Positions 1 to 8,607 of a DNA stretch of 34,989 nucleotides are shown piece after piece. The notes under the pieces are model-generated. The model saw only the letters and a program-made list of their open reading frames with translations, did not search any database and was not told the DNA's origin. Every line of letters starts with the position of its first letter. Position 1 is the first letter of the stretch. The DNA is from Leptolyngbyaceae cyanobacterium SM1_4_3 (lineage in GTDB: Bacteria; Cyanobacteriota; Cyanobacteriia; Elainellales; Elainellaceae): assembly GCA_012031415.1 (NCBI GenBank), contig JAAUTN010000028.1, positions 1-34,989 of the forward strand, read 5' to 3'. Position numbers and translations under genes: made by a program.

Positions 1-1
1 G

Positions 2-908
2 AAAACCTTTGACCCTAACCATGTCAGCGTCGTGGAGGGGGGGATTAGAGGTCAGCAAGGCGGTTTTGGCTAGAAAAGTTTGACCATATCTTTTTACAGG
101 CGGTACAGCGATCGGCAAGATTGTGATGGCCGCCGCCGCTCAACATTTGACTCCCGTGACGCTAGAGCTAGGCGGCAAAAGTCCCTGTATTGTCGATCGC
201 AACATTTCCCTAGAAGATGCTGCCAGACGCATTACCTGGGGCAAGTTTATCAACGCGGGGCAAACCTGCATTGCGCCCGATTACCTGCTGGTCGATCGCC
301 AGGTCAAGCCCGCTCTGCTCACCGCGATTCAAGCCTGCATTCAAGAATTCTACGGAGACGATCCGGCAAAAAGTCCAGACTTTGCCAGAATTGTTAGCCC
401 TAAGCAGTTTTCGCGATTAGCAAACCTGTTGGAGAGCGGCAAAATTTTGGTGGGCGGTGCAACAAATGAGCAAGAGCGCTACATTGCGCCAACGGTGATG
501 GATCAGGTTTCGCCTGACGATCCGGTGATGCAAGAAGAGATTTTTGGGCCAATTCTGCCCGTGATCGAGTATGAGGACGTGGGAGAGGCGATCGCCCTGA
601 TCAACAGTAAACCTAAGCCCCTAGCGCTCTACCTGTTCTCTCGCGACAAACAGCTACAGCAGCGAGTTTTGCAAGAAACTTCTTCTGGCGGAGTTTGCAT
701 CAACGATACGATTCTGCACATTGGTGTTCCAGAGCTTCCCTTTGGTGGGGTTGGTGACAGCGGCATCGGCAGCTATCACGGCAAAGCTAGCTTTGATACT
801 TTCTCTCACCCAAAAAGCATTTTACAAAAGTCCTTCTGGTTTGGGCTAAAAATCCTGTACCCACCTTATGCAGGCAAGCTAGATTTACTCAAAAAGGTCT
901 TCGGTTAA
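2..908 (+). CDS. Aldehyde dehydrogenase, class 3-like; 5' end outside window, frame broken by three homopolymer indels
   Basis: NAD(P)-dependent oxidation of fatty or apocarotenoid aldehydes is the expected role. The clean part (about 93-908) carries the general-base Glu in LELGGKSP, the catalytic Cys in GQTCIAPDY and the EEIFGPILPV motif. The C-terminus (LYPPYAGKLDLLKKVFG) is typical of class 3/fatty aldehyde dehydrogenases such as the cyanobacterial Slr0091 type. Upstream, family sequence (DPNHVSVVEGG, then EVSKAVLARK, then FDHIF and FTGGTAIGKIVM) is spread over different frames. One G too many in the run at 37-43, one A too many at 74-77 and one T too few at 91-95 explain every break. The N-terminal half lies before base 1. 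All three indels sit in homopolymers at the window edge, so poor sequence is more likely than a true pseudogene. If taken literally, only a fragment starting at GTG 123 is translatable. Confidence 0.85.
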
Positions 909-957
909 ACGCTACTGTTCTGACCGGAGTTAGCAACATCAGCCGAGAAAAACAGAT

Positions 958-2955
958 ATGGCTCAAGAACTGACGCTGATTGTTGAAATGGTTACGGTTC
1001 TTGGATCTGCCACCCTTGCGGGGTACGTCGCAAATCGCCTAAATCAGCCTGTGCTGTTGGGCTACTTGCTCGGCGGAGTTGTTGTGGGCCCGGCAGGTTT
1101 TGGGCTAGTCAGGCTGGAAGGCGACATTGCAGTTTTATCTGAAGTCGGCGTAGCGTTGCTGCTCTTTACCCTGGGGGTCGAATTTTCTTTAGCAGATTTG
1201 CTCCGGTTTCGGCGCATTGCGCTGGGCGGCGGCTCGATTCAAATCCTGCTGACTACGCTTTTGGGCGGCGGATTAGCCTACGCGACAGGTTGGGTCGATA
1301 CAGTGCCGACTGCTATTTTTCTGGGAGCGGTGCTTTCCCTTTCTTCGACGGCGGTTGTGCTAAAAAGCCTGATCGAGCGAAACGAGGTGCCGACGACCTA
1401 CGGACAAGTCATGTTGGCAATTTTGATTGCTCAAGATTTGGGGCTGGGGCTAATGCTGGCCGTTTTGCCTGCCCTGACTCAGCCGCCAGAGGCGATCGGC
1501 GGCGCACTGATCAGCGCTCTGTTAAAATCCTCGCTGTTTATTGCCGTAGCGCTAGTGGTGGGAATCTGGCTGATTCCACTGATTATGCGGCGTGTAGTCA
1601 GGACGGGTTCACAGGAGGTGTTCATTCTCACGATCTTTACCCTTTGCCTGGGGGTAGCGCTGTTGACCTCTGTGTTGGGTCTGGGAATCGCGATGGGCGC
1701 TTTTGTGGCGGGGCTGATGATCTCAACGGTTGAATCCGCAGATCAGGCGCTAGATAAGGTCTTGCCCATGCGCGATGTGTTTTCGACGCTGTTTTTTGCC
1801 TCAATTGGTTTGCTGATTGATCCCCTGTTTTTGCTGGAGAATATCTGGATACTGCTGGGGTTGGTGGCGATCGCCATGATTGGCAAGGCTCTGATCGTCA
1901 CGGGCGTTGTCCGGCTATTTGGTTATTCTCTCAAAACCTCACTCACCGTTGGACTGGGGATCAACCAGATTGGTGAGTTCTCCTTTGTTCTAGCAGGAGT
2001 CGCCCAAAGCCTGGATTTGTTCTCTCCCCGGCTCTACGGATTGACCGTTGGAACGACGGCGGTAACGCTATTGATTACACCATTCCTGCTCAAAGCGTCT
2101 CCCTACTTGTTTAACACGCTGGAAAGGTTGCCCCTGGTGGGAGCAATGCTGCGGGGCACTGAGGCTCCTCGCGCAATGGCAGTTGAGGAGGGCATTGCCG
2201 ATCATGTAGTCGTGGTGGGCTATGGCAGGGTTGGACAAACCCTTGTGCGGCTTCTGCATTCACAGGGGCATCAAGTTCTGGTGATTGATAACAATGAGGC
2301 GACGGCTCAAGCTTTGCGCGACCAGAATATTCCTTATCTTTACGGCGATGCATCCAGTGAGTTGCTGCTACAAAAGGCGCGTCTGTCTAAAGCAAAAGCG
2401 TTGGCGATCGCCTTGCCTGACCCCCTGGCCACTCGACTGACGCTCAAGCGGGTGTTAAGTCTGGCTCCCGACCTAGATACAATCGTTAGAGCGCACATCA
2501 ACCAGGAAATTGACGTACTCTACCAGCTAGGAGCGCAAGAGGTTGTTCAGCCTGAGTTTGAGGCAGCTTTAGAAATGGGGGCGCACCTGTTGCTAAATCT
2601 GGGTAGCCAGCCCACCCACGTTTTGAAGATGATCAACACCTACCGTGCCAGACGCTATCGCGACATTCTGCCTCAACGGGCTGAACTGGTTTCGACTGAC
2701 CTGGAAACTGCAATGGAAGGGCTTCAGGGAGAATGGTATGCGCTGGTGCCGAGTTCTCCCTTGAATGGGTTAACCCTGGCGGAGGCTGACATTCGCCACA
2801 AAACTGGTGTAACGATCATGGCGATTCGGCGCGGCAAGGAGATAAACCGCTATCCAGATGCAAGCACTTTGCTGTTGGAGGGCGATCGCCTGCTTGGAGT
2901 TGGCAGTCCACCAGAACGCGCTGCTTTCAAAAATCTAATCAGCGGAATCCTTTGA
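958..2955 (+). CDS. CPA2-family cation:proton antiporter, KefB type, with RCK (TrkA) regulatory domains
   Basis: Inner-membrane monovalent cation (K+ or Na+)/H+ exchanger of the CPA2 family, 665 residues. Residues 1 to about 390 form the hydrophobic exchanger domain with about 12 helices (GYLLGGVVVGPAGFG and LFTLGVEFSL are typical CPA2 motifs). Residues about 415-540 are a Rossmann RCK_N/TrkA-N domain with the nucleotide-binding glycines in VVVVGYGRVGQT and the acidic DN after the second strand. Residues about 575-660 are a TrkA-C domain. The length matches the KefB/KefC-like group. The gene starts 49 bases after the aldehyde dehydrogenase and could be cotranscribed. The ATG at 958 has only a weak A/G-rich leader (GAGAAAAA). 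The 3' end overlaps the convergent PIN-like remnant by 17 bases. The transported ion cannot be decided from sequence. Confidence 0.93.
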   Translation: MAQELTLIVEMVTVLGSATLAGYVANRLNQPVLLGYLLGGVVVGPAGFGLVRLEGDIAVLSEVGVALLLFTLGVEFSLADLLRFRRIALGGGSIQILLTTLLGGGLAYATGWVDTVPTAIFLGAVLSLSSTAVVLKSLIERNEVPTTYGQVMLAILIAQDLGLGLMLAVLPALTQPPEAIGGALISALLKSSLFIAVALVVGIWLIPLIMRRVVRTGSQEVFILTIFTLCLGVALLTSVLGLGIAMGAFVAGLMISTVESADQALDKVLPMRDVFSTLFFASIGLLIDPLFLLENIWILLGLVAIAMIGKALIVTGVVRLFGYSLKTSLTVGLGINQIGEFSFVLAGVAQSLDLFSPRLYGLTVGTTAVTLLITPFLLKASPYLFNTLERLPLVGAMLRGTEAPRAMAVEEGIADHVVVVGYGRVGQTLVRLLHSQGHQVLVIDNNEATAQALRDQNIPYLYGDASSELLLQKARLSKAKALAIALPDPLATRLTLKRVLSLAPDLDTIVRAHINQEIDVLYQLGAQEVVQPEFEAALEMGAHLLLNLGSQPTHVLKMINTYRARRYRDILPQRAELVSTDLETAMEGLQGEWYALVPSSPLNGLTLAEADIRHKTGVTIMAIRRGKEINRYPDASTLLLEGDRLLGVGSPPERAAFKNLISGIL

Positions 2956-3433
2956 GCCAGCCAGCAACGAGTGAATGAGCATTCCCAAGCTGAGCCTTGA
3001 TGTTCTTGTTATAACCTTTCATAAGATCTTGAACTGACTGAATCTGCTCTCTATATTTAGCCAGAGGATCTAAGCTTGACTGAAGTTGCTCGAATTGTTT
3101 AAGCCACTTTGTTGGGTCTTGAGTAGATCGAAACTGGTCGGTATGCTTGATTAAATTAGCTGTGTCTTGGGTGAATTGTTGTTCATTATCCTGAAGCCCA
3201 ATCTCTCTTGCCTCCTCAATAACTTCTGGTTCATTAGAGAGGTTAAGAAAGATACCAGCTCGTTCTAAAAATCTTTTCCCCCTGGTTTTAGGGGTGTAGC
3301 AGTAAACATTCAAAAGAATATTGGTGTCAAATGAAAAAACGCAACTGTTCCAGAGATGATCAAATTCCTCCTTTGTAGGTCTGTAGTATCCACGAAATAA
3401 GTCCCGCGTATTAAGATTTTGTTCCTTGTGAAA
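2939..3433 (-). pseudogene. Remnant of a PIN-like domain (PIN_8/DUF4935) nuclease gene
   Basis: The reading frame is open on the minus strand from a TAG at 3434-3436 down to 2939 and contains no ATG or GTG; only a TTG inside the motif at 3313 could start it. Its first part reads DLFRGYYRPTKEEF, then LWNSCVFSFDTNILLNVY and CYTPKTR. This is the N-terminus and first catalytic Asp of the PIN-like family often annotated DUF4935. After that, the family sequence (the helix leading to WxPxQVALE and the later acidic residues) is missing and is replaced by about 110 residues rich in Q, D and K that I do not recognise. I infer a deletion or fusion that destroyed the nuclease. The 3' end runs 17 bases into the antiporter gene. 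Alternatively, 2939-3313 may be expressed as a small orphan protein of 124 residues from TTG. Confidence 0.5.
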
Positions 3434-3498
3434 CTACCAGCATCTAAGCTATCAATGCTCATTAAGTTACCTAACAAGCATCGATACATTTTAGCCTC

Positions 3499-3559
3499 AC
3501 TTATCCGATCGCACAGGCAACGGTGTATCCAGAATCTCCATCAGCAGATCCAGACGAGA
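3499..3559. repeat. 61-base direct repeat, copy A, downstream of the Uma2 gene
   Basis: This segment and 4227-4287 are direct repeats of equal length with only a few mismatches, all in their first third. They lie on either side of the Uma2-family gene. On the minus strand both copies read as the same short open segment, SRLDLLMEILDTPLPVR, followed by a few residues and a stop (TGA here, TAG in copy B). The shared reading suggests they descend from the 3' end of one coding sequence. Confidence 0.85.
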
Positions 3560-3573
3560 GGTAAGTGTCAAAC

Positions 3574-4137
3574 TTAAAGCTTTAACCAGCCAAACACATC
3601 CTCTACCGTTAGCTGTAAATTAGCGGCCAAGGATGAAACAGGGATTAATTCGTCTGCTTCTTGCAGGAATTCAGGTTGTTGTCCTGATGGGTAAATGAGG
3701 AGCGATCGCTCCTCTGGATCAATCAGCCAACCCATCTGGCAACCATGCTTTAAGCAGTACAAAATATTTCCAGTGACTTTGGTTGGGCTTTGATCGGGTG
3801 ATAAGATTTCGATCGTCCAATCTGGACAAATTGGGAAGACATTGGCAATATCACCATTGTCATCGACTGGAATCAAATTCCAGTCAAAGACAGATACATC
3901 AGGTACGATCGACCTGCCACCAAATGTACACCGCAATTCCGGGAAAGCATGGGCGATTCGTTGCTTTTTGACTACAGCATTGATTGCCGTAATCAGTTCA
4001 CCCTGGATAATACTGTGCTTCCCCTGTGGCATTGGTTTTTGAATAATGCGCCCATCAATGTATTCACTGACTGGCTTGGTTTCTGGTAACTTCAGAAACT
4101 CCTCTAGCGTGATAGTTTTCTCTGGAACTTGTACCAT
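3574..4137 (-). CDS. Uma2-family (DUF820) putative restriction-endonuclease-fold protein
   Basis: Member of the Uma2/DUF820 family, a PD-(D/E)XK nuclease-like fold greatly expanded in cyanobacteria and of unproven biological role. Visible family motifs are the N-terminal TLEEFLKLPETKPVSEYIDG, the first acidic residue in PDVSVF, the second in IEILSPDQSPTK and the terminal GWLIDPEERSLLIY strand pair. The length of 187 residues is normal. I start at the second ATG (4137) because AGGAG lies about nine bases before it; the ATG at 4146 would overlap that ribosome site. The gene stands alone, flanked by a 61-base direct repeat on each side, and no partner methylase is present. It may be a mobile solitary gene of the kind common in these genomes. 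Confidence 0.85.
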   Translation of the reverse strand: MVQVPEKTITLEEFLKLPETKPVSEYIDGRIIQKPMPQGKHSIIQGELITAINAVVKKQRIAHAFPELRCTFGGRSIVPDVSVFDWNLIPVDDNGDIANVFPICPDWTIEILSPDQSPTKVTGNILYCLKHGCQMGWLIDPEERSLLIYPSGQQPEFLQEADELIPVSSLAANLQLTVEDVFGWLKL

Positions 4138-4226
4138 CAGCAACATCTCCTTTGCCCAAAATCAACACAGCAGAGCAGAAAGGGCATGGCTTACTAAATT
4201 AATGAGTCATACTCTATTTTAACCCT

Positions 4227-4287
4227 ACTTATCTTTCCGCACAGGTAGCGGTGTATCCAGAATCTCCATCAGCAGATCCAGACGAGA
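4227..4287. repeat. 61-base direct repeat, copy B, upstream of the Uma2 gene
   Basis: Second copy of the repeat at 3499-3559. On the minus strand this copy is preceded by an in-frame ATG, giving a 23-codon peptide beginning MHPSRLDLLMEIL and ending at TAG. It may be a remnant or a tiny gene in the leader region of the Uma2 gene. I see no ribosome-binding site that would favour translation. Confidence 0.8.
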
Positions 4288-4348
4288 AGGGTGCATACCT
4301 GGACAAAAACGATAAGAAAGTCATCAACAAAATTGCTATAGAAGGGGT

Positions 4349-5713
4349 TCAGTAAGATTCCGTGTTAGTGAATATTCTCATCTGGAAATATTGGCGGTAT
4401 AGCTCGCAGCTAACGGTTACTTTGTCTCCCGAATAGCTGGTTAACCCCATACTATTGAGTTGATGAGCAAAGCTTGATTCTAACTGCATCAGTTGACGGG
4501 CGCTCAGGAGGGTACGAAAGGTTCGCAACAGATCTGGCTGTTGTTTAAGGATTGTCCAATGACGCTGTAAATGATAATGATAAATTCCTGTAGGGGTTGG
4601 AGCCGCTTCCAGAAGTTGATTTAAGGTATGTTCTTCTCGACTGAGATGATAGAGAGCCGTATGGATCAGAGCAGGATGCCCGCCCACCACCGCCATCAGT
4701 TGTTTGGCTGCTCCATCGCTCCAATTCAAGTTATAACACTGAGCAAGATGCTGTACTTGAGCTAAGGTGAATCCGACGAGTTGAGTTGCTAACCCGACAT
4801 TAAAGGGAGATTGATTGAGTTGTAGGGGAACGTACACCTCTGTAGAGTGAGCGATAATTAGCCGCAAATTTTGCCAAATCGGAACTCGTTTTGCCTCTTC
4901 ATACCAGGAGCGCAGTAGGGGTAGAACATCTTGAGCAACTTGCGGATATTCAAAGAGATGATTGAGTTCATCCAGTGCAAGAACGATAGGTGCTTTGATG
5001 TTCTCTAATAAATGCTGCCGTATGTACAAAGTACAACTAACTTTGCTGCCGATATCTTCATCCCAGTAGTCGTCCAATTTTGGCTCAAGCTGCAATTGAC
5101 GGGTAATGCTGGCACACAAGCTGCGGAGAAATCGATTCAGGTCGGCGCAAATTACCTGATCCATCTGCTCTAAATTCAAGTAAACGGTTTGATATCCCTG
5201 TCGCTGAGCATGATCTAACACGCGCAAAAGCAGTGATGTTTTTCCCATTTCTCTAGGTGCTTTAATCCGTACCAGTGCGCCTGGTTTGCAGATTTCGTCA
5301 CTCACTTTTGATTCAATCGGTGGGCGCGAAATATAAAAAGGTGAATCGATGGCGATCGCCCCACTGGGAAACGCTGGGGTAAATGTTGAGTTGGGGGCAA
5401 AAGATAAAGCGGGAGGGTAAAGCTGCTTCTGCGATTTGAAGTGAGAGGTTGATGCGGTATATTCCTCTAACAGAACGCGACAATTTTTCTTTGTCAAGCG
5501 TTGCCCAACTAAATTTGAGAGTCGGTGCAAAAGTTCAGGTGCAACTACATTAGTCAAATAGCCAGGACTATATCCAACTTCTTCAGCAATTTGGGTGTAA
5601 GTTTGATGTCGCCAAATTCCACGTAACAGGAATGTCTCCGCTGAATTAAGCGGACGGCTTTGCCGGACAGCTAACTTATGGTTGAGACTCTCGATGAGGG
5701 TGTCAACAGTCAT
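4349..5713 (-). CDS. AAA_35-family ATPase with N-terminal vWA-MoxR-associated-type HTH domain
   Basis: Predicted cytoplasmic regulatory NTPase of 454 residues. Residues 1-85 resemble the winged-helix/HTH domain found at the N-terminus of cyanobacterial vWA-MoxR-associated proteins (TYTQIAEEVGYSPGYLTNVV). Residues about 120-420 form the AAA_35 'AAA-like' module. It opens with DSPFYISRPPIE, has a P-loop in KAPREMGKTS (151-160) and a Walker B in PIVLALDELNHLF (about 242-254), and later has the family block QSPFNVGL. No transmembrane segment is seen. It is transcribed away from another AAA_35 protein (the CHASE2 fusion) across a 210-base region holding a palindrome and tandem decamers that its HTH could bind. 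The HTH could instead bind protein rather than DNA. Such modules are linked by published domain surveys to NTP-dependent conflict and signalling systems; the exact role here is unknown. Confidence 0.8.
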   Translation of the reverse strand: MTVDTLIESLNHKLAVRQSRPLNSAETFLLRGIWRHQTYTQIAEEVGYSPGYLTNVVAPELLHRLSNLVGQRLTKKNCRVLLEEYTASTSHFKSQKQLYPPALSFAPNSTFTPAFPSGAIAIDSPFYISRPPIESKVSDEICKPGALVRIKAPREMGKTSLLLRVLDHAQRQGYQTVYLNLEQMDQVICADLNRFLRSLCASITRQLQLEPKLDDYWDEDIGSKVSCTLYIRQHLLENIKAPIVLALDELNHLFEYPQVAQDVLPLLRSWYEEAKRVPIWQNLRLIIAHSTEVYVPLQLNQSPFNVGLATQLVGFTLAQVQHLAQCYNLNWSDGAAKQLMAVVGGHPALIHTALYHLSREEHTLNQLLEAAPTPTGIYHYHLQRHWTILKQQPDLLRTFRTLLSARQLMQLESSFAHQLNSMGLTSYSGDKVTVSCELYRQYFQMRIFTNTESY

Positions 5714-5763
5714 AGGAGATTCATCGGCCGAAGGGATGAGGTTAAAGGTATTTTAAGGCATCG

Positions 5764-5807
5764 CATGAAATTTTTCATGAGGTATCTTGAGGTATCCTGA
5801 TGTATCT
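5764..5807. promoter_or_regulatory. Palindrome plus tandem decamers between the divergent AAA_35 genes
   Basis: CATGAAA-TT-TTTCATG (5764-5779) is a perfect 7+7 inverted repeat. It runs directly into three tandem decamers: TGAGGTATCT (5778), TGAGGTATCC (5788) and TGATGTATCT (5798). The 10-base period places the copies on one face of the helix, as in protein-binding iterons. The site lies 51-94 bases before the start of the minus-strand AAA_35 gene and 117-160 bases before the plus-strand gene. I infer an operator for the divergent pair; no binding protein is proven. Confidence 0.5.
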
Positions 5808-5923
5808 GATGAGATTTAAGGATTGTTTGATATAGGAGTATAGCGCTATTCAATTAAGGAACAATAGGTCAGTCGCTTTAATCGCTGTTTTTTGCCTACC
5901 CATTAGTATCTCAAGCTCTTTGT

Positions 5924-8602
5924 ATGAATCAATATCAGGTTGGCGGCAGTCTGAGTCAGAATCATCCTTATTATGTAAGGCGACAGGCAGATGCCAACCT
6001 CTATCGGGCATTAAGCAGTGGTCAATTTTGTTATGTGTTTAATGCTCGTCAAATGGGCAAGTCTAGCTTGATGGTACGAGTATTAAATTTGCTGCAACAA
6101 GATGGCGTTTGCTGTGGTGCAGTTGATTTGTCTCGTATTGGTAGCGAAACCGTGACAGTGGAGCAGTGGTACAAGGGGTTTGTTGTAGAACTGCTGCAAG
6201 CGTTTGACTTATGCCACTGGGGGAACCTGAAACAATGGTGGAATGAGCGATCGGAGCTATCTCCGGTGCAGCGGTTGGGACAGTTCATCGAAGAGGTTTT
6301 GCTGGTAGAGGTAAAACACGAACAACACCCGCAACCCAGGCTGGTTCTATTTCTGGATGAGGTAGACAGTATTCGAGGTTTGAATTTCTCACTGAATGAT
6401 TTTTTTGGATTAATTCGTGCTTGCTATAACCGTCGCAGTTTGAAGTCTGACTATCAACGGTTGACATTTGCATTTCTGGGGGTTGCTACGCCATCTGATC
6501 TTATGACCGATCATCAAAGAACACCGTTTAATATTGGTCGAGCAATCGATTTATGCGGATTGCAACAGGCAGATGCTCAATCGCTGGCGCAGGGGTTAGT
6601 GGGTTGGGTTCATAATCCATCATTAGCCTTGCAAGAAGTTTTGATATGGACGGGTGGGCAACCGTTTTTGATGCAAAAGGTCTGTCAGTTGCTAGTCGAG
6701 CATCCCTCAACACAATTCATTACTGATCCCGATCATATTCATCAACTGATTCAGAAATTTATCGTTCAAGCTTGGGAGTTCCAGGATGAACCGGAGCATT
6801 TACGGACGATTCGCGATCGCCTTCTAAAAGATTCCCGCTTAACTGGAAAACTATTAGGTCTCTACCAGCAAGTTTTGAAGAATGAAAGTGTAGAGTTTGA
6901 TGGTAACCGCGAACAGATTGAGCTTCTGCTCTCTGGACTGGTGATTAACCAGCAGGGGCAACTGGTCGTTAAAAATCCCATTTATCAAGCTGTATTTAAT
7001 CTGGATTGGGTACGTCACCATCTAGCCCAGTTGCGCCCTTATGCCGCATCTCTCGATGCCTGGATTAGTTCTGGTAGCGATGAATCTTATTTGCTGCGGG
7101 GGCAGACGCTACAGAATGCTTTGACCTGGGCGTTAGGTAAAAGTTTAAGTCATGAGGACTACCAATTTTTAGGAGCGAGTCAAGATCTAGCGAAACGGGA
7201 AGCACAAACGGCTTTAGAAGCAGTGGAGCAGGCAAGCCAGATATTAGCAACTGCCCGACAACGGGCTAGCCAAGAAGTACAAAACCGCCGCATCGATTGG
7301 CGTTGGCTCCCGTGCATGACGTTGAGTATCGCGGTTCCTCTTTTACTGCTGCGGGGTTTGGGATTGCTGCAAGGGTTGGAATTGAATCTGTTTGATCAAT
7401 TTGTGCGCTGGCGACCTTTAGAACCGAGCGATCGCCGCATTGTAATTGTTGCAATTGACGAGCAGGATATCACCCAAATTGGATATCCAATGTCGGATAA
7501 AGTACTAACGCAGGCAATTCAGGTCATTCAGACGCAAGAACCACGAGTCATTGGGCTGGATATCTACCGGGATTTACCTGTTGAACCAGGACACGCAGAC
7601 CTGATGCAGGTGTTTCAATCCACACCAAACCTATTTGGGATCGAGAAAGTGTTAGGAAATCGGGTTGCCCCGCCGCCAGTGTTGCAACAAAAACAACAGG
7701 TTGGATTTGCCGATCAGGTTGAGGATGCGGATGGTAAAGTGCGTCGGGCACTGTTATCAGTGAGGACTGAAAACACGTCACAGTATGGACTGACCGTAAA
7801 ACTGGCGCTGGATTATTTGGCGATTGAAGGACTCACTTTGAAGCCGTTGGATGCAGACGGGCGACGATTTGAATTAGGTGAAGCAATTTTTGAGAGGTTT
7901 GAGCCATATGATGGCGGTTACGTCAATGCTCCAGCCGGACAAAGTTACCAGATTTTGCTCAATTTTCGCGGCACTGAGGCAAATTTTCTCACGCTTCCAT
8001 TGCGGCAAGTTCTAAACGGGCAGATTCCTGCTGACCTGTTTCGCGATCGCATTGTCTTAGTTGGCTACACTGCTGAAAGCATTAACGACCGCTTCCGAAC
8101 TCCCTACAGCGGCAGTTGGTTTAATCCAATGCAGCCAATCAACGGTGTCACACTCCAGGCAAATATTGTGAGTCAACTAGTCAGTGCTGCTCTGGATGGG
8201 AGACCTTTGTTTCGCGTCTGGGCTGAACCACTGGAATGGTTCTGGGTGCTACTGTGGTCAGGAGTTGGCGCAATGGTGAGTTGGTCATCGCGATCGCCCC
8301 TAAAACTAGCAATTGGCATTCTGCTAACCACTGGTGGATTAATCAGCGGCAGCTATTTCGCTTTTCTGTCGGGCTGGTGGATCCCTGTAGCACCGACGCT
8401 AATAGGATTGTGGGGAACAGCGATCGCCATCCTCATCATCACGGATAGACAGCGCGATCGCCTCCAGTTTCAACGCACACTCACCTTGCTATTGGAGGCA
8501 CAAAAAGACTATCCCACCGCTGGACGGATTGCGATCGAATACCTAAAACAATCCGAAGCAAAAGAAAATCAGGTAGAGATTGAGCGACAACTGCATCAGT
8601 AG
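5924..8602 (+). CDS. AAA_35 NTPase fused to a CHASE2 extracytoplasmic sensor
   Basis: Predicted membrane receptor of 892 residues. Residues 1-360 are an AAA_35 module with P-loop NARQMGKSSLM (about 40-50) and Walker B RLVLFLDEVDSI (about 140-150). Residues about 440-460 form a short amphipathic helix. A transmembrane helix at about 461-483 leads into a CHASE2 domain (about 485-760; FDQFVRW, then RRIVIVAIDEQDI, IGLDIYRDLPV and DRIVLVGYTAES). Three further helices at about 770-850 and a charged cytoplasmic tail follow. CHASE2 is a ligand-sensing domain usually attached to cyclases or kinases. Here the cytoplasmic output is the NTPase, placed N-terminally. No Shine-Dalgarno is visible before ATG 5924. 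The gene ends five bases before the convergent haemagglutinin gene. The ligand and downstream target are unknown. Confidence 0.85.
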   Translation: MNQYQVGGSLSQNHPYYVRRQADANLYRALSSGQFCYVFNARQMGKSSLMVRVLNLLQQDGVCCGAVDLSRIGSETVTVEQWYKGFVVELLQAFDLCHWGNLKQWWNERSELSPVQRLGQFIEEVLLVEVKHEQHPQPRLVLFLDEVDSIRGLNFSLNDFFGLIRACYNRRSLKSDYQRLTFAFLGVATPSDLMTDHQRTPFNIGRAIDLCGLQQADAQSLAQGLVGWVHNPSLALQEVLIWTGGQPFLMQKVCQLLVEHPSTQFITDPDHIHQLIQKFIVQAWEFQDEPEHLRTIRDRLLKDSRLTGKLLGLYQQVLKNESVEFDGNREQIELLLSGLVINQQGQLVVKNPIYQAVFNLDWVRHHLAQLRPYAASLDAWISSGSDESYLLRGQTLQNALTWALGKSLSHEDYQFLGASQDLAKREAQTALEAVEQASQILATARQRASQEVQNRRIDWRWLPCMTLSIAVPLLLLRGLGLLQGLELNLFDQFVRWRPLEPSDRRIVIVAIDEQDITQIGYPMSDKVLTQAIQVIQTQEPRVIGLDIYRDLPVEPGHADLMQVFQSTPNLFGIEKVLGNRVAPPPVLQQKQQVGFADQVEDADGKVRRALLSVRTENTSQYGLTVKLALDYLAIEGLTLKPLDADGRRFELGEAIFERFEPYDGGYVNAPAGQSYQILLNFRGTEANFLTLPLRQVLNGQIPADLFRDRIVLVGYTAESINDRFRTPYSGSWFNPMQPINGVTLQANIVSQLVSAALDGRPLFRVWAEPLEWFWVLLWSGVGAMVSWSSRSPLKLAIGILLTTGGLISGSYFAFLSGWWIPVAPTLIGLWGTAIAILIITDRQRDRLQFQRTLTLLLEAQKDYPTAGRIAIEYLKQSEAKENQVEIERQLHQ

Positions 8603-8607
8603 ATTGG

